Positions 23,887 through 31,689 of a DNA stretch of 39,942 nucleotides are shown in pieces; positions within the stretch are counted from its first letter, which is position 1, and every line of letters starts with the position of its first letter. The translations under genes and the position numbers were made by a program. The notes beneath the pieces are model-generated. The model had not been told where the DNA came from, did no database searches, and saw only the letters and a program-made list of their open reading frames with translations. The stretch comes from Streptomyces himastatinicus ATCC 53653 (GTDB lineage Bacteria > Actinomycetota > Actinomycetes > Streptomycetales > Streptomycetaceae): assembly GCF_000158915.1 (NCBI RefSeq), contig NZ_GG657754.1:7938233-7978174 (forward strand), written 5' to 3'.

Positions 23887-24429
23887 TCAGGTGTCGGCCA
23901 GTGCCAGCAGCTTGGTGACCGTGTTCCAGTTGCGGGCGGTGGCCGTCACCCCGAGCCGGGGGTTGGTGAGCTTCGCGGCCAGCTTGGAACGGCCGAGTCC
24001 GCCCGGCAGGTGGAGGTAGAGCTCGCGCCCGACGAGCCGGAACTCGTCCGGCGCGTACGCGGGTGCGTCCAGCGCGTCCAGCGCCGAGGTGTCGCTGGGC
24101 ACGTCCGACAGGAAGACCACGTGCAGGGTCTTGGGCTCGGCCACGGCGGCGGGGTACGGGTTGGCGTCGACGACGGCGGCCAGCTCGTCGCGGGTCCGCA
24201 CCATCACGGGTACGGAGAAGCCCAGGTCGGCGGCGAAGGCGTCCTCGAGCGTGCGGGCCGTGCGGTCGGGCGGGGTGCCGGGGTCGGCGAAGACGATGTT
24301 GCCGGTCTGGAGGTGGACGGTGACGTCCTCGAACCCCAGCTCGGCCATCAGCGCGCGTTGCCGCGCCATCGGGAACTTCTTGTTGCCGCCCACGTTGATG
24401 CCGCGCAGCAGCGCTATCTGGGATGCCAT
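23887..24429 (-). CDS. DUF1697-family protein
   Basis: The protein has 180 aa. ATG 24429 has AGGAGATC about 5 nt upstream. The start MASQIALLRGINVGGNKKFP with the RGINVGG signature is diagnostic of DUF1697. LQTGNIVFADPG, TLHVVFLSDVP, LYLHLPGGLGRSKL and TARNWNTVTKLLAL are further family motifs. The structure consists of ferredoxin-like alpha/beta halves. The function is unknown; no membrane or signal segments. It runs convergent with the PemK-like gene (12 nt between stops) and divergent from the uridine-kinase-like gene (67 bp). Confidence 0.92.
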   Translation of the reverse strand: MASQIALLRGINVGGNKKFPMARQRALMAELGFEDVTVHLQTGNIVFADPGTPPDRTARTLEDAFAADLGFSVPVMVRTRDELAAVVDANPYPAAVAEPKTLHVVFLSDVPSDTSALDALDAPAYAPDEFRLVGRELYLHLPGGLGRSKLAAKLTNPRLGVTATARNWNTVTKLLALADT

Positions 24430-24496
24430 GGCCGGATCTCCTGACGTGACGCCTGCGGGGAGCGTACCCGCAGCACGTCAGGAGGGGCACGGCATC

Positions 24497-25153
24497 ATGG
24501 GATGGGTGCGGCTCGAAGCGATCACCTGGGAACGGCTGACCGACGCGACCGCCGACCGCATCGCCGGGATGACGGCGGCGGACGGCGGCCCCTGGCTCAG
24601 GGTGGCGGTCGACGGCGCCCCCGCGGCGCGCCCCGGGGAGCTGGCCCGGGACCTGGCGGAGGCGCTGCGGATACGCGGGCGCCCGGTGCTCGTGGTCGCG
24701 GCGGCGGGGTTCCTGCGGCCCGCGTCACTGCGCTACGAGTACGGGAAGCGGGACGCCGACGCGTACTACGACCGCTGGCTGGACACCGGAGCTCTGTGGC
24801 GCGAGGTCTTCACCCCGCTGGAGCCGGGGCCGGGCGGCACCGGGCGGGTGCTGCCCGACCTGTGGGACCCGGCGACCGACCGGGCCACCCGCAGCCCCTA
24901 TGCCGAACTTCCGCCGGGCGGGGTGCTGTTGCTGCACGGCGCGCTGCTGCTGGGGCACTGGTTCCCGTTCGACCTGTCGGTGCATCTGTGGCTGACGCAG
25001 GCCGCCCTCGGCCGCCGCACCGAGGAGGACGAGCGCTGGATGCTGCCCGCCTTCGCGCGGTACGAGGACGAGGTACGGCCCGTCGAGAGCGCGGACGTCG
25101 TGGTGCGGGCGGACAACCCCCGGCACCCGGCGTGGCACCGCCCGGAACCGTAG
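24497..25153 (+). CDS. Uridine kinase-like protein with a degenerate P-loop
   Basis: The protein has 218 aa. ATG 24497 follows GGAGGGG at 24481-24487. Overall it is like the Streptomyces proteins named uridine kinase (RYEYGKRDADAYYDRWLDTG, LWREVFTPLEPG, LPDLWDPATDRATRSPY, PPGGVLLLHGALLLGHWFPF). At the place of the Walker A motif the sequence is VAVDGAPAARPGELARDLAE, so the GxxGxGK(S/T) loop is absent. Strand beta-1 and the following helix remain. It may have lost phosphate transfer or bind nucleotide differently. It stands as a single gene between DUF1697 (divergent) and DUF4360 (convergent). Confidence 0.72.
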   Translation: MGWVRLEAITWERLTDATADRIAGMTAADGGPWLRVAVDGAPAARPGELARDLAEALRIRGRPVLVVAAAGFLRPASLRYEYGKRDADAYYDRWLDTGALWREVFTPLEPGPGGTGRVLPDLWDPATDRATRSPYAELPPGGVLLLHGALLLGHWFPFDLSVHLWLTQAALGRRTEEDERWMLPAFARYEDEVRPVESADVVVRADNPRHPAWHRPEP

Positions 25154-25195
25154 GGCCGCCTGGGGGGACCGGTCCTGGGTCCGTTCCGATAAGTG

Positions 25196-25210
25196 CCGGG
25201 AGTTTCCCGG
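25196..25210. terminator. Weak hairpin between convergent genes
   Basis: CCGGGA (25196-25201) pairs with TCCCGG (25205-25210) around a 3-nt loop. GGACCGGTCC, a palindrome, lies just upstream. It is a possible bidirectional terminator for the uridine-kinase-like and DUF4360 genes. Confidence 0.35.
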
Positions 25211-25244
25211 GATTGCCTGGAGGCCGTCCGTCCGCGTTCGCGCG

Positions 25245-25904
25245 CTACTTCTTCTGCGGGCACTCCTTCCACGCGAAGTGGTAGGTGGTGCTCACATCGC
25301 CGTCCGTCGAGTCCATGGTGATGAAGCTCGTCGTGTCCGTGGTGTTCGACGATCCGGCGTTGACCCGCAGTTCGGTGTTGATGTTGAAGTTCCGCAGCTC
25401 ACCGCAGGGGGACCAGACCACGGTGGCGATGTCGGCCGTGTCGGTGACCTGCCAGTTGTCGTCGTAGGAGCCGCTGAAGTCATGCGAGCTCGACGTCGTC
25501 TGCGACTGGCCCTGGAAGTAGTAGCTCGCCTTCTCGGTGGCGGAGGCGCCTTTTTCCAGGTGGGCGTAGCCCCGGTAGTCGACGCTGGCGATGGCGTAGG
25601 AGAAGCCCTGCGGCACATGCGTGACCAGGTTCAGCTGGCAGTTCTTCCTGAAGTCGGTCGGCTTGGAGCCCTTGCCCACCTGGGCGAGGTAATTGCTGTA
25701 CGTGACCGTGAACGCGGTGTTGTCCGGAGAGACGGCCACCGCCGCCGTTCCGGCCGGGCAGCCCGAGCCGTTGACGGTCGCGACCTTGATCACGATCTTG
25801 TCGGGTGGCACGGTGTCGAACGGTGGTTGCGCGTATGCCTGAGAGGTGAGCGTCGAGGCGAATAACGCCGCGACCACGCCGCCTGCGTACAGAACACCGG
25901 GCAT
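25245..25904 (-). CDS. Secreted DUF4360 protein, copy 1
   Basis: The protein has 219 aa. ATG 25904 has GGAG 4 nt upstream. A signal peptide at residues 1-25 ends SQAYAQ. The mature part reads KIVIKVATVNGSGCPAGTAA, then FTVTYSNYLAQVG, KNCQLNL, VPQGFSYAIASVDYRGYAHL, and ends WKECPQKK. NGSGCPxGT, FTVTYS and KNCQLNL are DUF4360 hallmarks. Four Cys residues in the mature protein suggest disulfides. Function is unknown; most members are small secreted beta-rich proteins of actinobacteria and fungi. It is a diverged duplicate of the copy 61 bp upstream and probably shares its transcript. Confidence 0.88.
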   Translation of the reverse strand: MPGVLYAGGVVAALFASTLTSQAYAQPPFDTVPPDKIVIKVATVNGSGCPAGTAAVAVSPDNTAFTVTYSNYLAQVGKGSKPTDFRKNCQLNLVTHVPQGFSYAIASVDYRGYAHLEKGASATEKASYYFQGQSQTTSSSHDFSGSYDDNWQVTDTADIATVVWSPCGELRNFNINTELRVNAGSSNTTDTTSFITMDSTDGDVSTTYHFAWKECPQKK

Positions 25905-25965
25905 GATTCTCCATTCGATGGTGGATTTACCCGGCCTGCCGGAGGGCCCCGCCCCGCTGGAAGGG

Positions 25966-26607
25966 TTAGGGGCATTCCTTCCAGGCCAGGTGGTAAATGG
26001 TGTTGGCTCCGCCGTCCGTCGAGTCCATGGCCATGAAGCTGGTGGTGCCGGTCGCGGAGGTGCCCGCGCTTACCCGCAGTTCGGTGTTGATGTTGAAGTT
26101 GCGGTCCTGGCCGCACGGCGCCCACACCAGGGCGCTGTATTCGGTGCTGTCGGTGGTCTGCCAGTTGTCGTTGTACGGACCGCTGAACTCATGGGTGCGC
26201 GATGCCGTGTCCGACGACCCCTGGAAGTAGTAGCTCGCCTTCTCGGTGCCCTTCGCGCCCTTTTGCAGGGAGCCGTAGCCGCGGTAGTCGACCTGGGCGA
26301 TGGCGTAGGTGAACCCCTGCGGCACGTGAACGCCCAAGTTGAGCTGGCAGTTCTTGCGGATGTCGGTGGGGTTCGAGCTGGGGCCGACCTGAGCGAGATA
26401 GTCGCTGTAGGTCACGGTGAATGCCGTGTTGTCACCGGCGACGGCCACCGCTGCGGTCCCTTTCGGGCAGCCCGAGCCGTTCACGGTATTGACGCTGATC
26501 TGGATCTTTTCCGGCGGTACATCGGGGGCCGAGGAAACACCCTGGGCGGAAAAGGCAGAGGCGAATAACGCCGCGGCCGCGCCGCCGGCGAGCAGAACAC
26601 CGGACAT
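25966..26607 (-). CDS. Secreted DUF4360 protein, copy 2
   Basis: The protein has 213 aa. ATG 26607 has GGAGAG 3 nt upstream. The signal peptide (MSGVLLAGGAAAALFASAFS) is followed by a mature chain that matches copy 1 block by block: NGSGCPKGTAAVAVAGDNTA, FTVTYSDYLAQVG, KNCQLNLGVHVPQGFTYAIA, VDYRGYGSLQKGAKGTEKAS, and it ends LAWKECP. Cys positions are conserved between copies. It is the first gene of the tandem pair. Its upstream region contains a 12-bp repeat that would be pyrimidine-rich in the mRNA leader. Confidence 0.88.
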   Translation of the reverse strand: MSGVLLAGGAAAALFASAFSAQGVSSAPDVPPEKIQISVNTVNGSGCPKGTAAVAVAGDNTAFTVTYSDYLAQVGPSSNPTDIRKNCQLNLGVHVPQGFTYAIAQVDYRGYGSLQKGAKGTEKASYYFQGSSDTASRTHEFSGPYNDNWQTTDSTEYSALVWAPCGQDRNFNINTELRVSAGTSATGTTSFMAMDSTDGGANTIYHLAWKECP

Positions 26608-26881
26608 GGCTCTCCAATTCGATCATCGGGGGACGTGGTTGAGCCGTGAAGGAACGCGTACGTCTTTCGAGCGTGAGCGGGAAGAGCGGAGGGAAGAGCA
26701 GAAGGAAGAGCGGAAGAACGAAAGAGCGTCGCCGCGTACCTGAATGTGCTTGCGTAGCATTCTCGCCGGGTGGGGCCCGCGAGCGCTCTTAAGGTAAGGG
26801 CGGAACGGGGCCATGACAAGATGGCGGTGGTTTTCCTTGGCAAGATATTTTCGAACCCGGTAACCGGAGAACCCTTCCGGG
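26608..26881. other. 274-bp intergenic region between the MGMT and DUF4360 genes
   Basis: No gene was found. It holds a 12-bp tandem repeat (26680-26715) and, nearer the MGMT stop, the near-palindrome CCGGTAACCGG at about 26859-26869, which may end the MGMT transcript. The DUF4360 promoter must lie in this region on the minus strand, but I could not fix it. Confidence 0.45.
26680..26715. repeat. 12-bp tandem repeat GGAAGAGCNGAN
   Basis: GGAAGAGC recurs at 26680, 26692 and 26704 with an exact 12-bp period, followed by a decayed copy. On the minus strand it reads as a pyrimidine tract with GCTCTTCC, about 75-110 nt before the DUF4360 start. Confidence 0.6.
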
Positions 26882-27460
26882 TCAGAAAAGCGGTTGCGGA
26901 AGCACCCCTTCCAGGGCCAGCAGGGTCCGCTTGGTCTCCAGCCCGCCGCCGAAGCCGCCTATGCCGCCGTCGCTCTCCACGACCCGATGGCAGGGAACCA
27001 CCACCGGCAGCGGATTGCTGCCCATGGCCACCCCGACCGCCCGCGCCGCGTCCGGCTCGCCGACCCGGCGGGCGAGGTCCTGATAGCCGACGACCGTGCC
27101 GTACGGAACGTGGGCGGCCAGCTCGCGCAGCACCCGGCGGTTGAAGCCGGTGGACAGGGACCAGTCCAGCGGCAGGGTGAACGCGTGGATCCGCTCGGCG
27201 AAGTAGCTCTCCACCTGCCGTATCGCCTCGGTCAGATGGGCGCCGGGCTCGGGCGCGGGGCCGGTGCCGAGGCGGCGGGTGAGCCGGTCGACGGCCGCGG
27301 CCGCCGTCTTCCGGTCGGCGTGGAAGACCACGTTGACCAGCCCGTGGCCGGTGGCCGCGAGCAGCAGGGGACCGATGGGCGTGTCGGACACCGCCCAGGA
27401 CCAGTCGTGGGTCTCCTGCCGCTCGGACTGCCGCTCCGGCTGCCGCTGCTCGTTCGTCAC
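26882..27460 (-). CDS. Methylated-DNA--[protein]-cysteine S-methyltransferase
   Basis: This suicide enzyme repairs O6-methylguanine (and O4-methylthymine) by moving the alkyl group to its own Cys. The protein has 192 aa. Its C-terminal domain has VPYGTVVGYQDLARRVGEPD (helix-turn-helix and Arg finger region), NPLPVVVPCHRVVESDG with the acceptor Cys in PCHRV, and GGFGGGLETKRTLLALEG. A Gln/Glu/Arg-rich N-terminal 20 residues are probably flexible. The start GTG 27460 has no ribosome site but a TACGCT -10 lies 6 nt before it. The GDPD gene lies upstream on the same strand. Confidence 0.94.
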   Translation of the reverse strand: MTNEQRQPERQSERQETHDWSWAVSDTPIGPLLLAATGHGLVNVVFHADRKTAAAAVDRLTRRLGTGPAPEPGAHLTEAIRQVESYFAERIHAFTLPLDWSLSTGFNRRVLRELAAHVPYGTVVGYQDLARRVGEPDAARAVGVAMGSNPLPVVVPCHRVVESDGGIGGFGGGLETKRTLLALEGVLPQPLF

Positions 27461-27466
27461 ACCTTC

Positions 27467-27472
27467 AGCGTA
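27467..27472 (-). promoter_or_regulatory. -10 box for a leaderless MGMT mRNA
   Basis: On the minus strand TACGCT is followed by 6 nt (GAAGGT) and GTG. GAAGG directly abutting the start is too close to act as a ribosome site. Confidence 0.4.
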
Positions 27473-27511
27473 GGCGGGGGGTCCAACAGCCCCCGCCGCC
27501 GTCAGCAGCCG

Positions 27512-28390
27512 TCAGCGGATGTCGTCCAGCGCCTCCCGCACCACATCGGGCTTGTTGGTGATGATCCCGTTCACCCCCATCCGCGCGACCTTGACCGCGG
27601 TCGGGCCGTCGTTCACCGTCCAGGTGTAGACCTCCAGCGGACGGCCGTGGGCACCGCGCACCGCCTGGATCTCCTTCACGTACGCGGCGTCGATCGTCGT
27701 GTGGCTCGGGTTGATCTGGTCCGCGAACTCCGCGTACCGCGGCAGATCGGCGACGGCCGGGGTGCCCAGGAAACCGGTCTTGACGTCCCGCCGCAGCTTG
27801 TGGACCGCCTGGACGGAGTCGGCGCTGAAGCTCTGCACGATCAGCCGTTTGAGGTGCTTGCGGTCGAGCCAGCCCTCCCGGCGCAGCTCGCGCAGCGACT
27901 GCCGCTCGATGCCCGGGTACAGTTCCGGCGCCTTGATCTCCATCAGCAGCTTCTGATGGTTGTCCGAAACCCGATCCAGGTACTCCTCCAGGGTCGGCAC
28001 CGGCTCGCCCGCGAACTTCGACCCGAACCAGCTCCCGGCGTCAAGTTTCTCGATCTCGTCCAGGGTGAAGTCGGAGATCTTCCAGGGGGCGCGGTCCGGG
28101 AAGACCTGCTCGACGTCGGTGGTCCGGTTCAGGGTGGTGTCGTGCATGATGATCAGCTCCCCGTCCCGGGTGCGCTGCACATCGTTCTCCACCCAGTCGA
28201 TGCCCAGGTCATCGGCGGCGTCGACGGCGGCCAGCGTGTTCTCGGGGGCATAGGCGGAGGCGCCCCGGTGCGCCACCGTGACCGTGTGGTGGTGCGATGT
28301 GCCGGCGGCGGCCTGCGCCGCCGTGGGGAGGAAGAGCGCCGAGACACCCAGGAGAGCGCCGGATAACGCGGCGGCGGGGCGGATCTGCAT
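27512..28390 (-). CDS. Secreted glycerophosphodiester phosphodiesterase
   Basis: The protein has 292 aa. ATG 28390 has GAGGAG 5 nt upstream. The signal peptide (about residues 1-31) ends PTAAQAAA. The enzyme hydrolyses glycerophosphodiesters to glycerol-3-phosphate and an alcohol outside the cell. GDPD motifs: TVAHRGASAYAPENTLAAV (HRG and PEN), DWVENDVQRTRDGELIIMHD (general acid/base and metal region), LNRTT, and LLMEIKAPE (E-x-K). The C-terminal EVYTWTVND and INTKP-like GVNGIITNKPDVV complete the TIM barrel. It is divergent from uvrB across 170 bp. Such genes often belong to the phosphate-starvation response; no clear PHO box was seen. Confidence 0.93.
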   Translation of the reverse strand: MQIRPAAALSGALLGVSALFLPTAAQAAAGTSHHHTVTVAHRGASAYAPENTLAAVDAADDLGIDWVENDVQRTRDGELIIMHDTTLNRTTDVEQVFPDRAPWKISDFTLDEIEKLDAGSWFGSKFAGEPVPTLEEYLDRVSDNHQKLLMEIKAPELYPGIERQSLRELRREGWLDRKHLKRLIVQSFSADSVQAVHKLRRDVKTGFLGTPAVADLPRYAEFADQINPSHTTIDAAYVKEIQAVRGAHGRPLEVYTWTVNDGPTAVKVARMGVNGIITNKPDVVREALDDIR

Positions 28391-28547
28391 ACGGACTCCT
28401 CGCGTCGTCTGACTCGTGGACGGCCGAAGCGTGCCAGACCAGCCGTACCGGAGGACAGTCACAGAAAAGCCGTACATTGATCCATCCCGTACCCCTCCCG
28501 GAGCGGCCCCGGGAGCGGGAGGCCCGGTCGTTGTCAGTGGCGAGTCG

Positions 28548-28553
28548 TACGGT
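28548..28553 (+). promoter_or_regulatory. -10 box for leaderless uvrB
   Basis: TACGGT is followed by exactly 7 nt (GGGTCTC) and ATG 28561. No ribosome site precedes the start. No LexA-type site was seen in the 170-bp divergent region. Confidence 0.45.
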
Positions 28554-28560
28554 GGGTCTC

Positions 28561-30699
28561 ATGCGGCCCGTGACTCAGATCGAACGCAAGGTGGCGCCCT
28601 TCGAGGTCGTCAGCCCGTACACGCCCAGCGGCGACCAGCCCACGGCCATCGCCGACCTGGACCGGCGCATCAGCGGCGGTGAGAAGGACGTCGTGCTGCT
28701 CGGCGCGACCGGTACCGGCAAGTCCGCGACCACCGCGTGGATGATCGAGAAGCTTCAGCGGCCCACACTCGTCATGGCGCCGAACAAGACGCTGGCGGCC
28801 CAGCTCGCCAACGAGTTCCGCGAGCTGCTGCCGAACAATGCCGTCGAGTACTTCGTCTCGTACTACGACTACTACCAGCCCGAGGCGTACGTACCGCAGT
28901 CGGACACCTACATCGAGAAGGACTCCTCGATCAACGAGGAGGTCGAGCGGCTGCGCCACTCCGCGACGAACTCGCTGCTCACCCGGCGCGATGTGGTCGT
29001 GGTGGCGTCCGTCTCCTGCATCTACGGCCTGGGCACCCCGCAGGAGTACGTGGACCGCATGGTGCCGCTCAAGGTCGGCGAGGAGACCGACCGCGACCAG
29101 CTGCTGCGCCGCTTCGTGGACATCCAGTACGCCCGCAACGACATGGCGTTCACCCGGGGCACCTTCCGGGTCCGCGGCGACACCATCGAGATCTTCCCGG
29201 TCTACGAGGAGCTGGCGGTCCGGATCGAGATGTTCGGCGACGAGATCGAGGCGCTGTCGACGCTCCACCCGCTCACCGGCGAGGTGATCAGTGACGACCA
29301 GGAGCTGTATGTGTTCCCGGCCAGCCACTATGTGGCCGGACCCGAGCGCATGGAGAAGGCCATCGCCGGGATCGAGGCCGAGCTGGAGCAGACCCTGGCC
29401 CGGCTGGAGAAGCAGGGCAAGCTGCTGGAGGCCCAGCGGCTGCGCATGCGCACCACGTACGACATCGAGATGATGCGGCAGATCGGCACCTGCTCCGGCA
29501 TCGAGAACTACTCGCTGCACATCGACGGCCGCGAGGCCGGCTCCCCGCCGCACACCCTCCTCGACTACTTCCCGGAGGACTTCCTCCTGGTCATCGACGA
29601 GTCGCATGTCACCGTGCCGCAGATCGGCGCGATGTACGAGGGCGACGCGTCCCGGAAGCGCACGCTGATCGAGCACGGCTTCCGGCTGCCCTCCGCGCTC
29701 GACAACCGCCCGCTGAAGTGGGAGGAGTTCCAGAAGCGGATCGGCCAGACCGTCTACCTCTCCGCGACCCCCGGGACGTACGAGATGTCCCGCGGCGACG
29801 GCTTCGTGGAGCAGATCATCCGGCCGACCGGCCTGGTCGACCCCGAGGTCGTGGTCAAGCCCACCGACGGCCAGATCGACGATCTGATCCATGAGATCCG
29901 CACCCGCACCGAGAAGGACGAGCGGGTCCTCGTCACCACCCTCACCAAGAAGATGGCCGAGGACCTGACGGACTACATGCTCGAACTGGGCATCCAGGTG
30001 CGCTATCTCCACAGCGACGTGGACACCCTGCGCCGGGTGGAGCTGCTGCGCGAGCTGCGCGCGGGCGAGTACGACGTCCTGGTCGGCATCAACCTGCTGC
30101 GGGAGGGCCTCGACCTGCCGGAGGTCTCGCTGGTCGCCATCCTCGACGCGGACAAGGAGGGCTTCCTGCGCTCCGGCACGTCCCTGATCCAGACCATCGG
30201 CCGCGCCGCCCGTAACGTCTCGGGCCAGGTCCACATGTACGCCGACAAGGTCACCCCGGCGATGGAGAAGGCCATCGACGAGACCAACCGCCGCCGGGAG
30301 AAGCAGATCGCGTTCAACGAGAAGAACGGGATCGACCCGCAGCCCCTCCGCAAGAAGATCGGCGACATCGTGGCGACCCTCGCGCGCGAGGAGATCGACA
30401 CCAAGGAGCTGCTGGAAACCGGCTACCGCAAGTCGGCGGACCAGGGCAAGGGAGCGGGCAAGGGGCAGAAGGCGCCGATGCCCGCCCTGGCGTCCCACAA
30501 GGCGGGCGGCAAGGGGGCGAAGGACGGCGAGCTGACCGACCGTCCGGCCGCCGAACTGGCCGAGCTGATCGAGGAGATGACCGACCGGATGAAGGCCGCG
30601 GCGGCGGAGCTCCAGTTCGAGGTCGCGGCCCGGCTGCGGGACGAGGTCGGAGAGCTGAAGAAGGAGCTGCGGCAGATGAGGGAGGCCGGGCTCTCCTGA
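28561..30699 (+). CDS. uvrB: Excinuclease ABC subunit UvrB
   Basis: UvrB is the damage-verifying helicase-like subunit of nucleotide excision repair; it is loaded by UvrA and recruits UvrC. The protein has 712 aa. ATG 28561 (MRPVTQIERKVAPFEVVSPY) is chosen; the frame upstream to 28297 is not protein-like. Walker A GATGTGKSATTAW is near residue 45, the beta-hairpin YYDYYQPEAYVP near residue 98, DESHV near residue 345, SATPGTYE near residue 402, QTIGRAARN near residue 545 and a C-terminal UVR domain (LIEEMTDRMKAAAAELQFEV) that contacts UvrC. A Lys/Gly-rich insert before the UVR domain (about residues 620-660) is typical of Streptomyces UvrB. Confidence 0.98.
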   Translation: MRPVTQIERKVAPFEVVSPYTPSGDQPTAIADLDRRISGGEKDVVLLGATGTGKSATTAWMIEKLQRPTLVMAPNKTLAAQLANEFRELLPNNAVEYFVSYYDYYQPEAYVPQSDTYIEKDSSINEEVERLRHSATNSLLTRRDVVVVASVSCIYGLGTPQEYVDRMVPLKVGEETDRDQLLRRFVDIQYARNDMAFTRGTFRVRGDTIEIFPVYEELAVRIEMFGDEIEALSTLHPLTGEVISDDQELYVFPASHYVAGPERMEKAIAGIEAELEQTLARLEKQGKLLEAQRLRMRTTYDIEMMRQIGTCSGIENYSLHIDGREAGSPPHTLLDYFPEDFLLVIDESHVTVPQIGAMYEGDASRKRTLIEHGFRLPSALDNRPLKWEEFQKRIGQTVYLSATPGTYEMSRGDGFVEQIIRPTGLVDPEVVVKPTDGQIDDLIHEIRTRTEKDERVLVTTLTKKMAEDLTDYMLELGIQVRYLHSDVDTLRRVELLRELRAGEYDVLVGINLLREGLDLPEVSLVAILDADKEGFLRSGTSLIQTIGRAARNVSGQVHMYADKVTPAMEKAIDETNRRREKQIAFNEKNGIDPQPLRKKIGDIVATLAREEIDTKELLETGYRKSADQGKGAGKGQKAPMPALASHKAGGKGAKDGELTDRPAAELAELIEEMTDRMKAAAAELQFEVAARLRDEVGELKKELRQMREAGLS

Positions 30700-30962
30700 C
30701 CCCTGGGGCGGTTGGGGTCCGCCGTGGTCGCGCTGTGGTTCCGCCATGGTCCCGCTGTGTTGCAAGACCGACACAAAAGCCCGCTCGCCTGGCCGGAGTG
30801 CAGGTGGCCGTGCATAGGGTTTTCGGGAGGGCCGTGCACACGGCGCGGCGGTGGCCGTGCCGCGGCTAGGTCCTGCCCGGCGGATCTTCGCGGCCCCGCG
30901 AAGATCCGCCGGGCAGGGCCTGAGGCCACGGGGAAACCGAGAGACGAGAGTAGGGACAGCGC
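30700..30962. other. 263-bp intergenic region between uvrB and terD
   Basis: No gene was found. GACCCC/GGGGTC (30697-30718) may form a weak uvrB terminator. Repeated TGGTCNCGCTGTG-like words occur at 30723-30757, and GGTGGCCGTGC occurs twice (about 30804 and 30850). A long inverted repeat, listed separately, precedes terD. Confidence 0.5.
30872..30917. repeat. Perfect 22-bp inverted repeat upstream of terD
   Basis: Bases 30872-30893 are exactly complementary to 30896-30917 with 2 nt between; pairing continues outward (with two G-T pairs) to about 30867/30922. Ends 45 bp before the terD start. It lacks a T run, so it could be a uvrB terminator, a terD leader hairpin or a DNA cruciform site. 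Confidence 0.8.
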
Positions 30963-31541
30963 GTGACGGTCAACATGTCCAAGGGACAGGCCATCAGCCT
31001 GCAGAAGGCCGACGGGGGCACCCTGACCGCGGTGCGGATGGGACTGGGCTGGCAGGCGGCGCCCCGCCGCGGACTGTTCGGTTCCCGTACCCGTGAGATC
31101 GACCTCGACGCGTCGGCGGTGCTCTTCGCCGACAAGCAGCCGACCGACGTCGTGTTCTTCCGCCACCTGGTGAGCGACGACGGCTCGGTGCGCCACACCG
31201 GCGACAACCTGGTCGGCGGCGCCGGTCAGGGCGGTGACGACGAGGCGATCCTGGTCGACCTCCAGCGGGTGCCGGTGCACATCGACCAGATCATCTTCAC
31301 GGTGAACTCCTTCACCGGCCAGACCTTCGCCGAGGTGCAGAACGCGTTCTGCCGACTGGTCGACGAGACCAACGGCCAGGAGCTGGCCCGCTACACCCTC
31401 ACCGGTGGCGGCCAGTACACCGCGCAGATCATGGCCATCGTGCAGCGCGAGGGCAGCGCCTGGCAGATGAAGGCCGTGGGCGAGCCCGCCAACGGCCGTA
31501 CCTTCCAGGACCTGATGCCCCACATCGTGCCGCACCTGTAA
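30963..31541 (+). CDS. TerD-family calcium-binding stress protein
   Basis: The protein has 192 aa. GTG 30963 has AGGGAC upstream; ATG 30975 is an alternative. The N-terminus VTVNMSKGQAISLQKADGGT is the TerD start. DLDASAVLFADKQPTDVVFF is strand-rich, and GDNLVGGAGQGGDDEAILVD is the TerD Ca2+ site (GDN...GDDE). The tail includes GGGQYTAQIMAIVQREG. TerD proteins bind Ca2+ and are linked to tellurite and phage resistance and to stress. In Streptomyces they are multi-copy and affect differentiation. It is followed by a second, larger TerD-fusion gene, with terC just beyond. Confidence 0.92.
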   Translation: MTVNMSKGQAISLQKADGGTLTAVRMGLGWQAAPRRGLFGSRTREIDLDASAVLFADKQPTDVVFFRHLVSDDGSVRHTGDNLVGGAGQGGDDEAILVDLQRVPVHIDQIIFTVNSFTGQTFAEVQNAFCRLVDETNGQELARYTLTGGGQYTAQIMAIVQREGSAWQMKAVGEPANGRTFQDLMPHIVPHL

Positions 31542-31557
31542 GCGGAAGTGGTTGTCC

Positions 31558-31594
31558 CGTCGGCCCGGTGGTGCGTCTGCCCGCCGGGCCGACG
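31558..31594 (+). terminator. Hairpin between terD and the TerD-fusion gene
   Basis: CGTCGGCCCGG (31558-31568) pairs perfectly with CCGGGCCGACG (31584-31594) over a 15-nt loop, 16 nt after the terD stop. It would end or attenuate the terD transcript. Confidence 0.6.
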
Positions 31595-31689
31595 CGCTCA
31601 TGCGGCACCGTCCGCACACCACCACGGCGACAACCACGCGGCACCGCGCACCACCACGCACACAACGGAACACAACGAGGGGACGCACG

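Noticed and set aside
28534..30774. Long minus-strand open frame opposite uvrB (also 37373-39832 opposite uvrA and 9709-12534 opposite rpsA)
   Set aside because: Low-complexity composition and mirror of strong genes; long antisense open frames are expected at this GC content.
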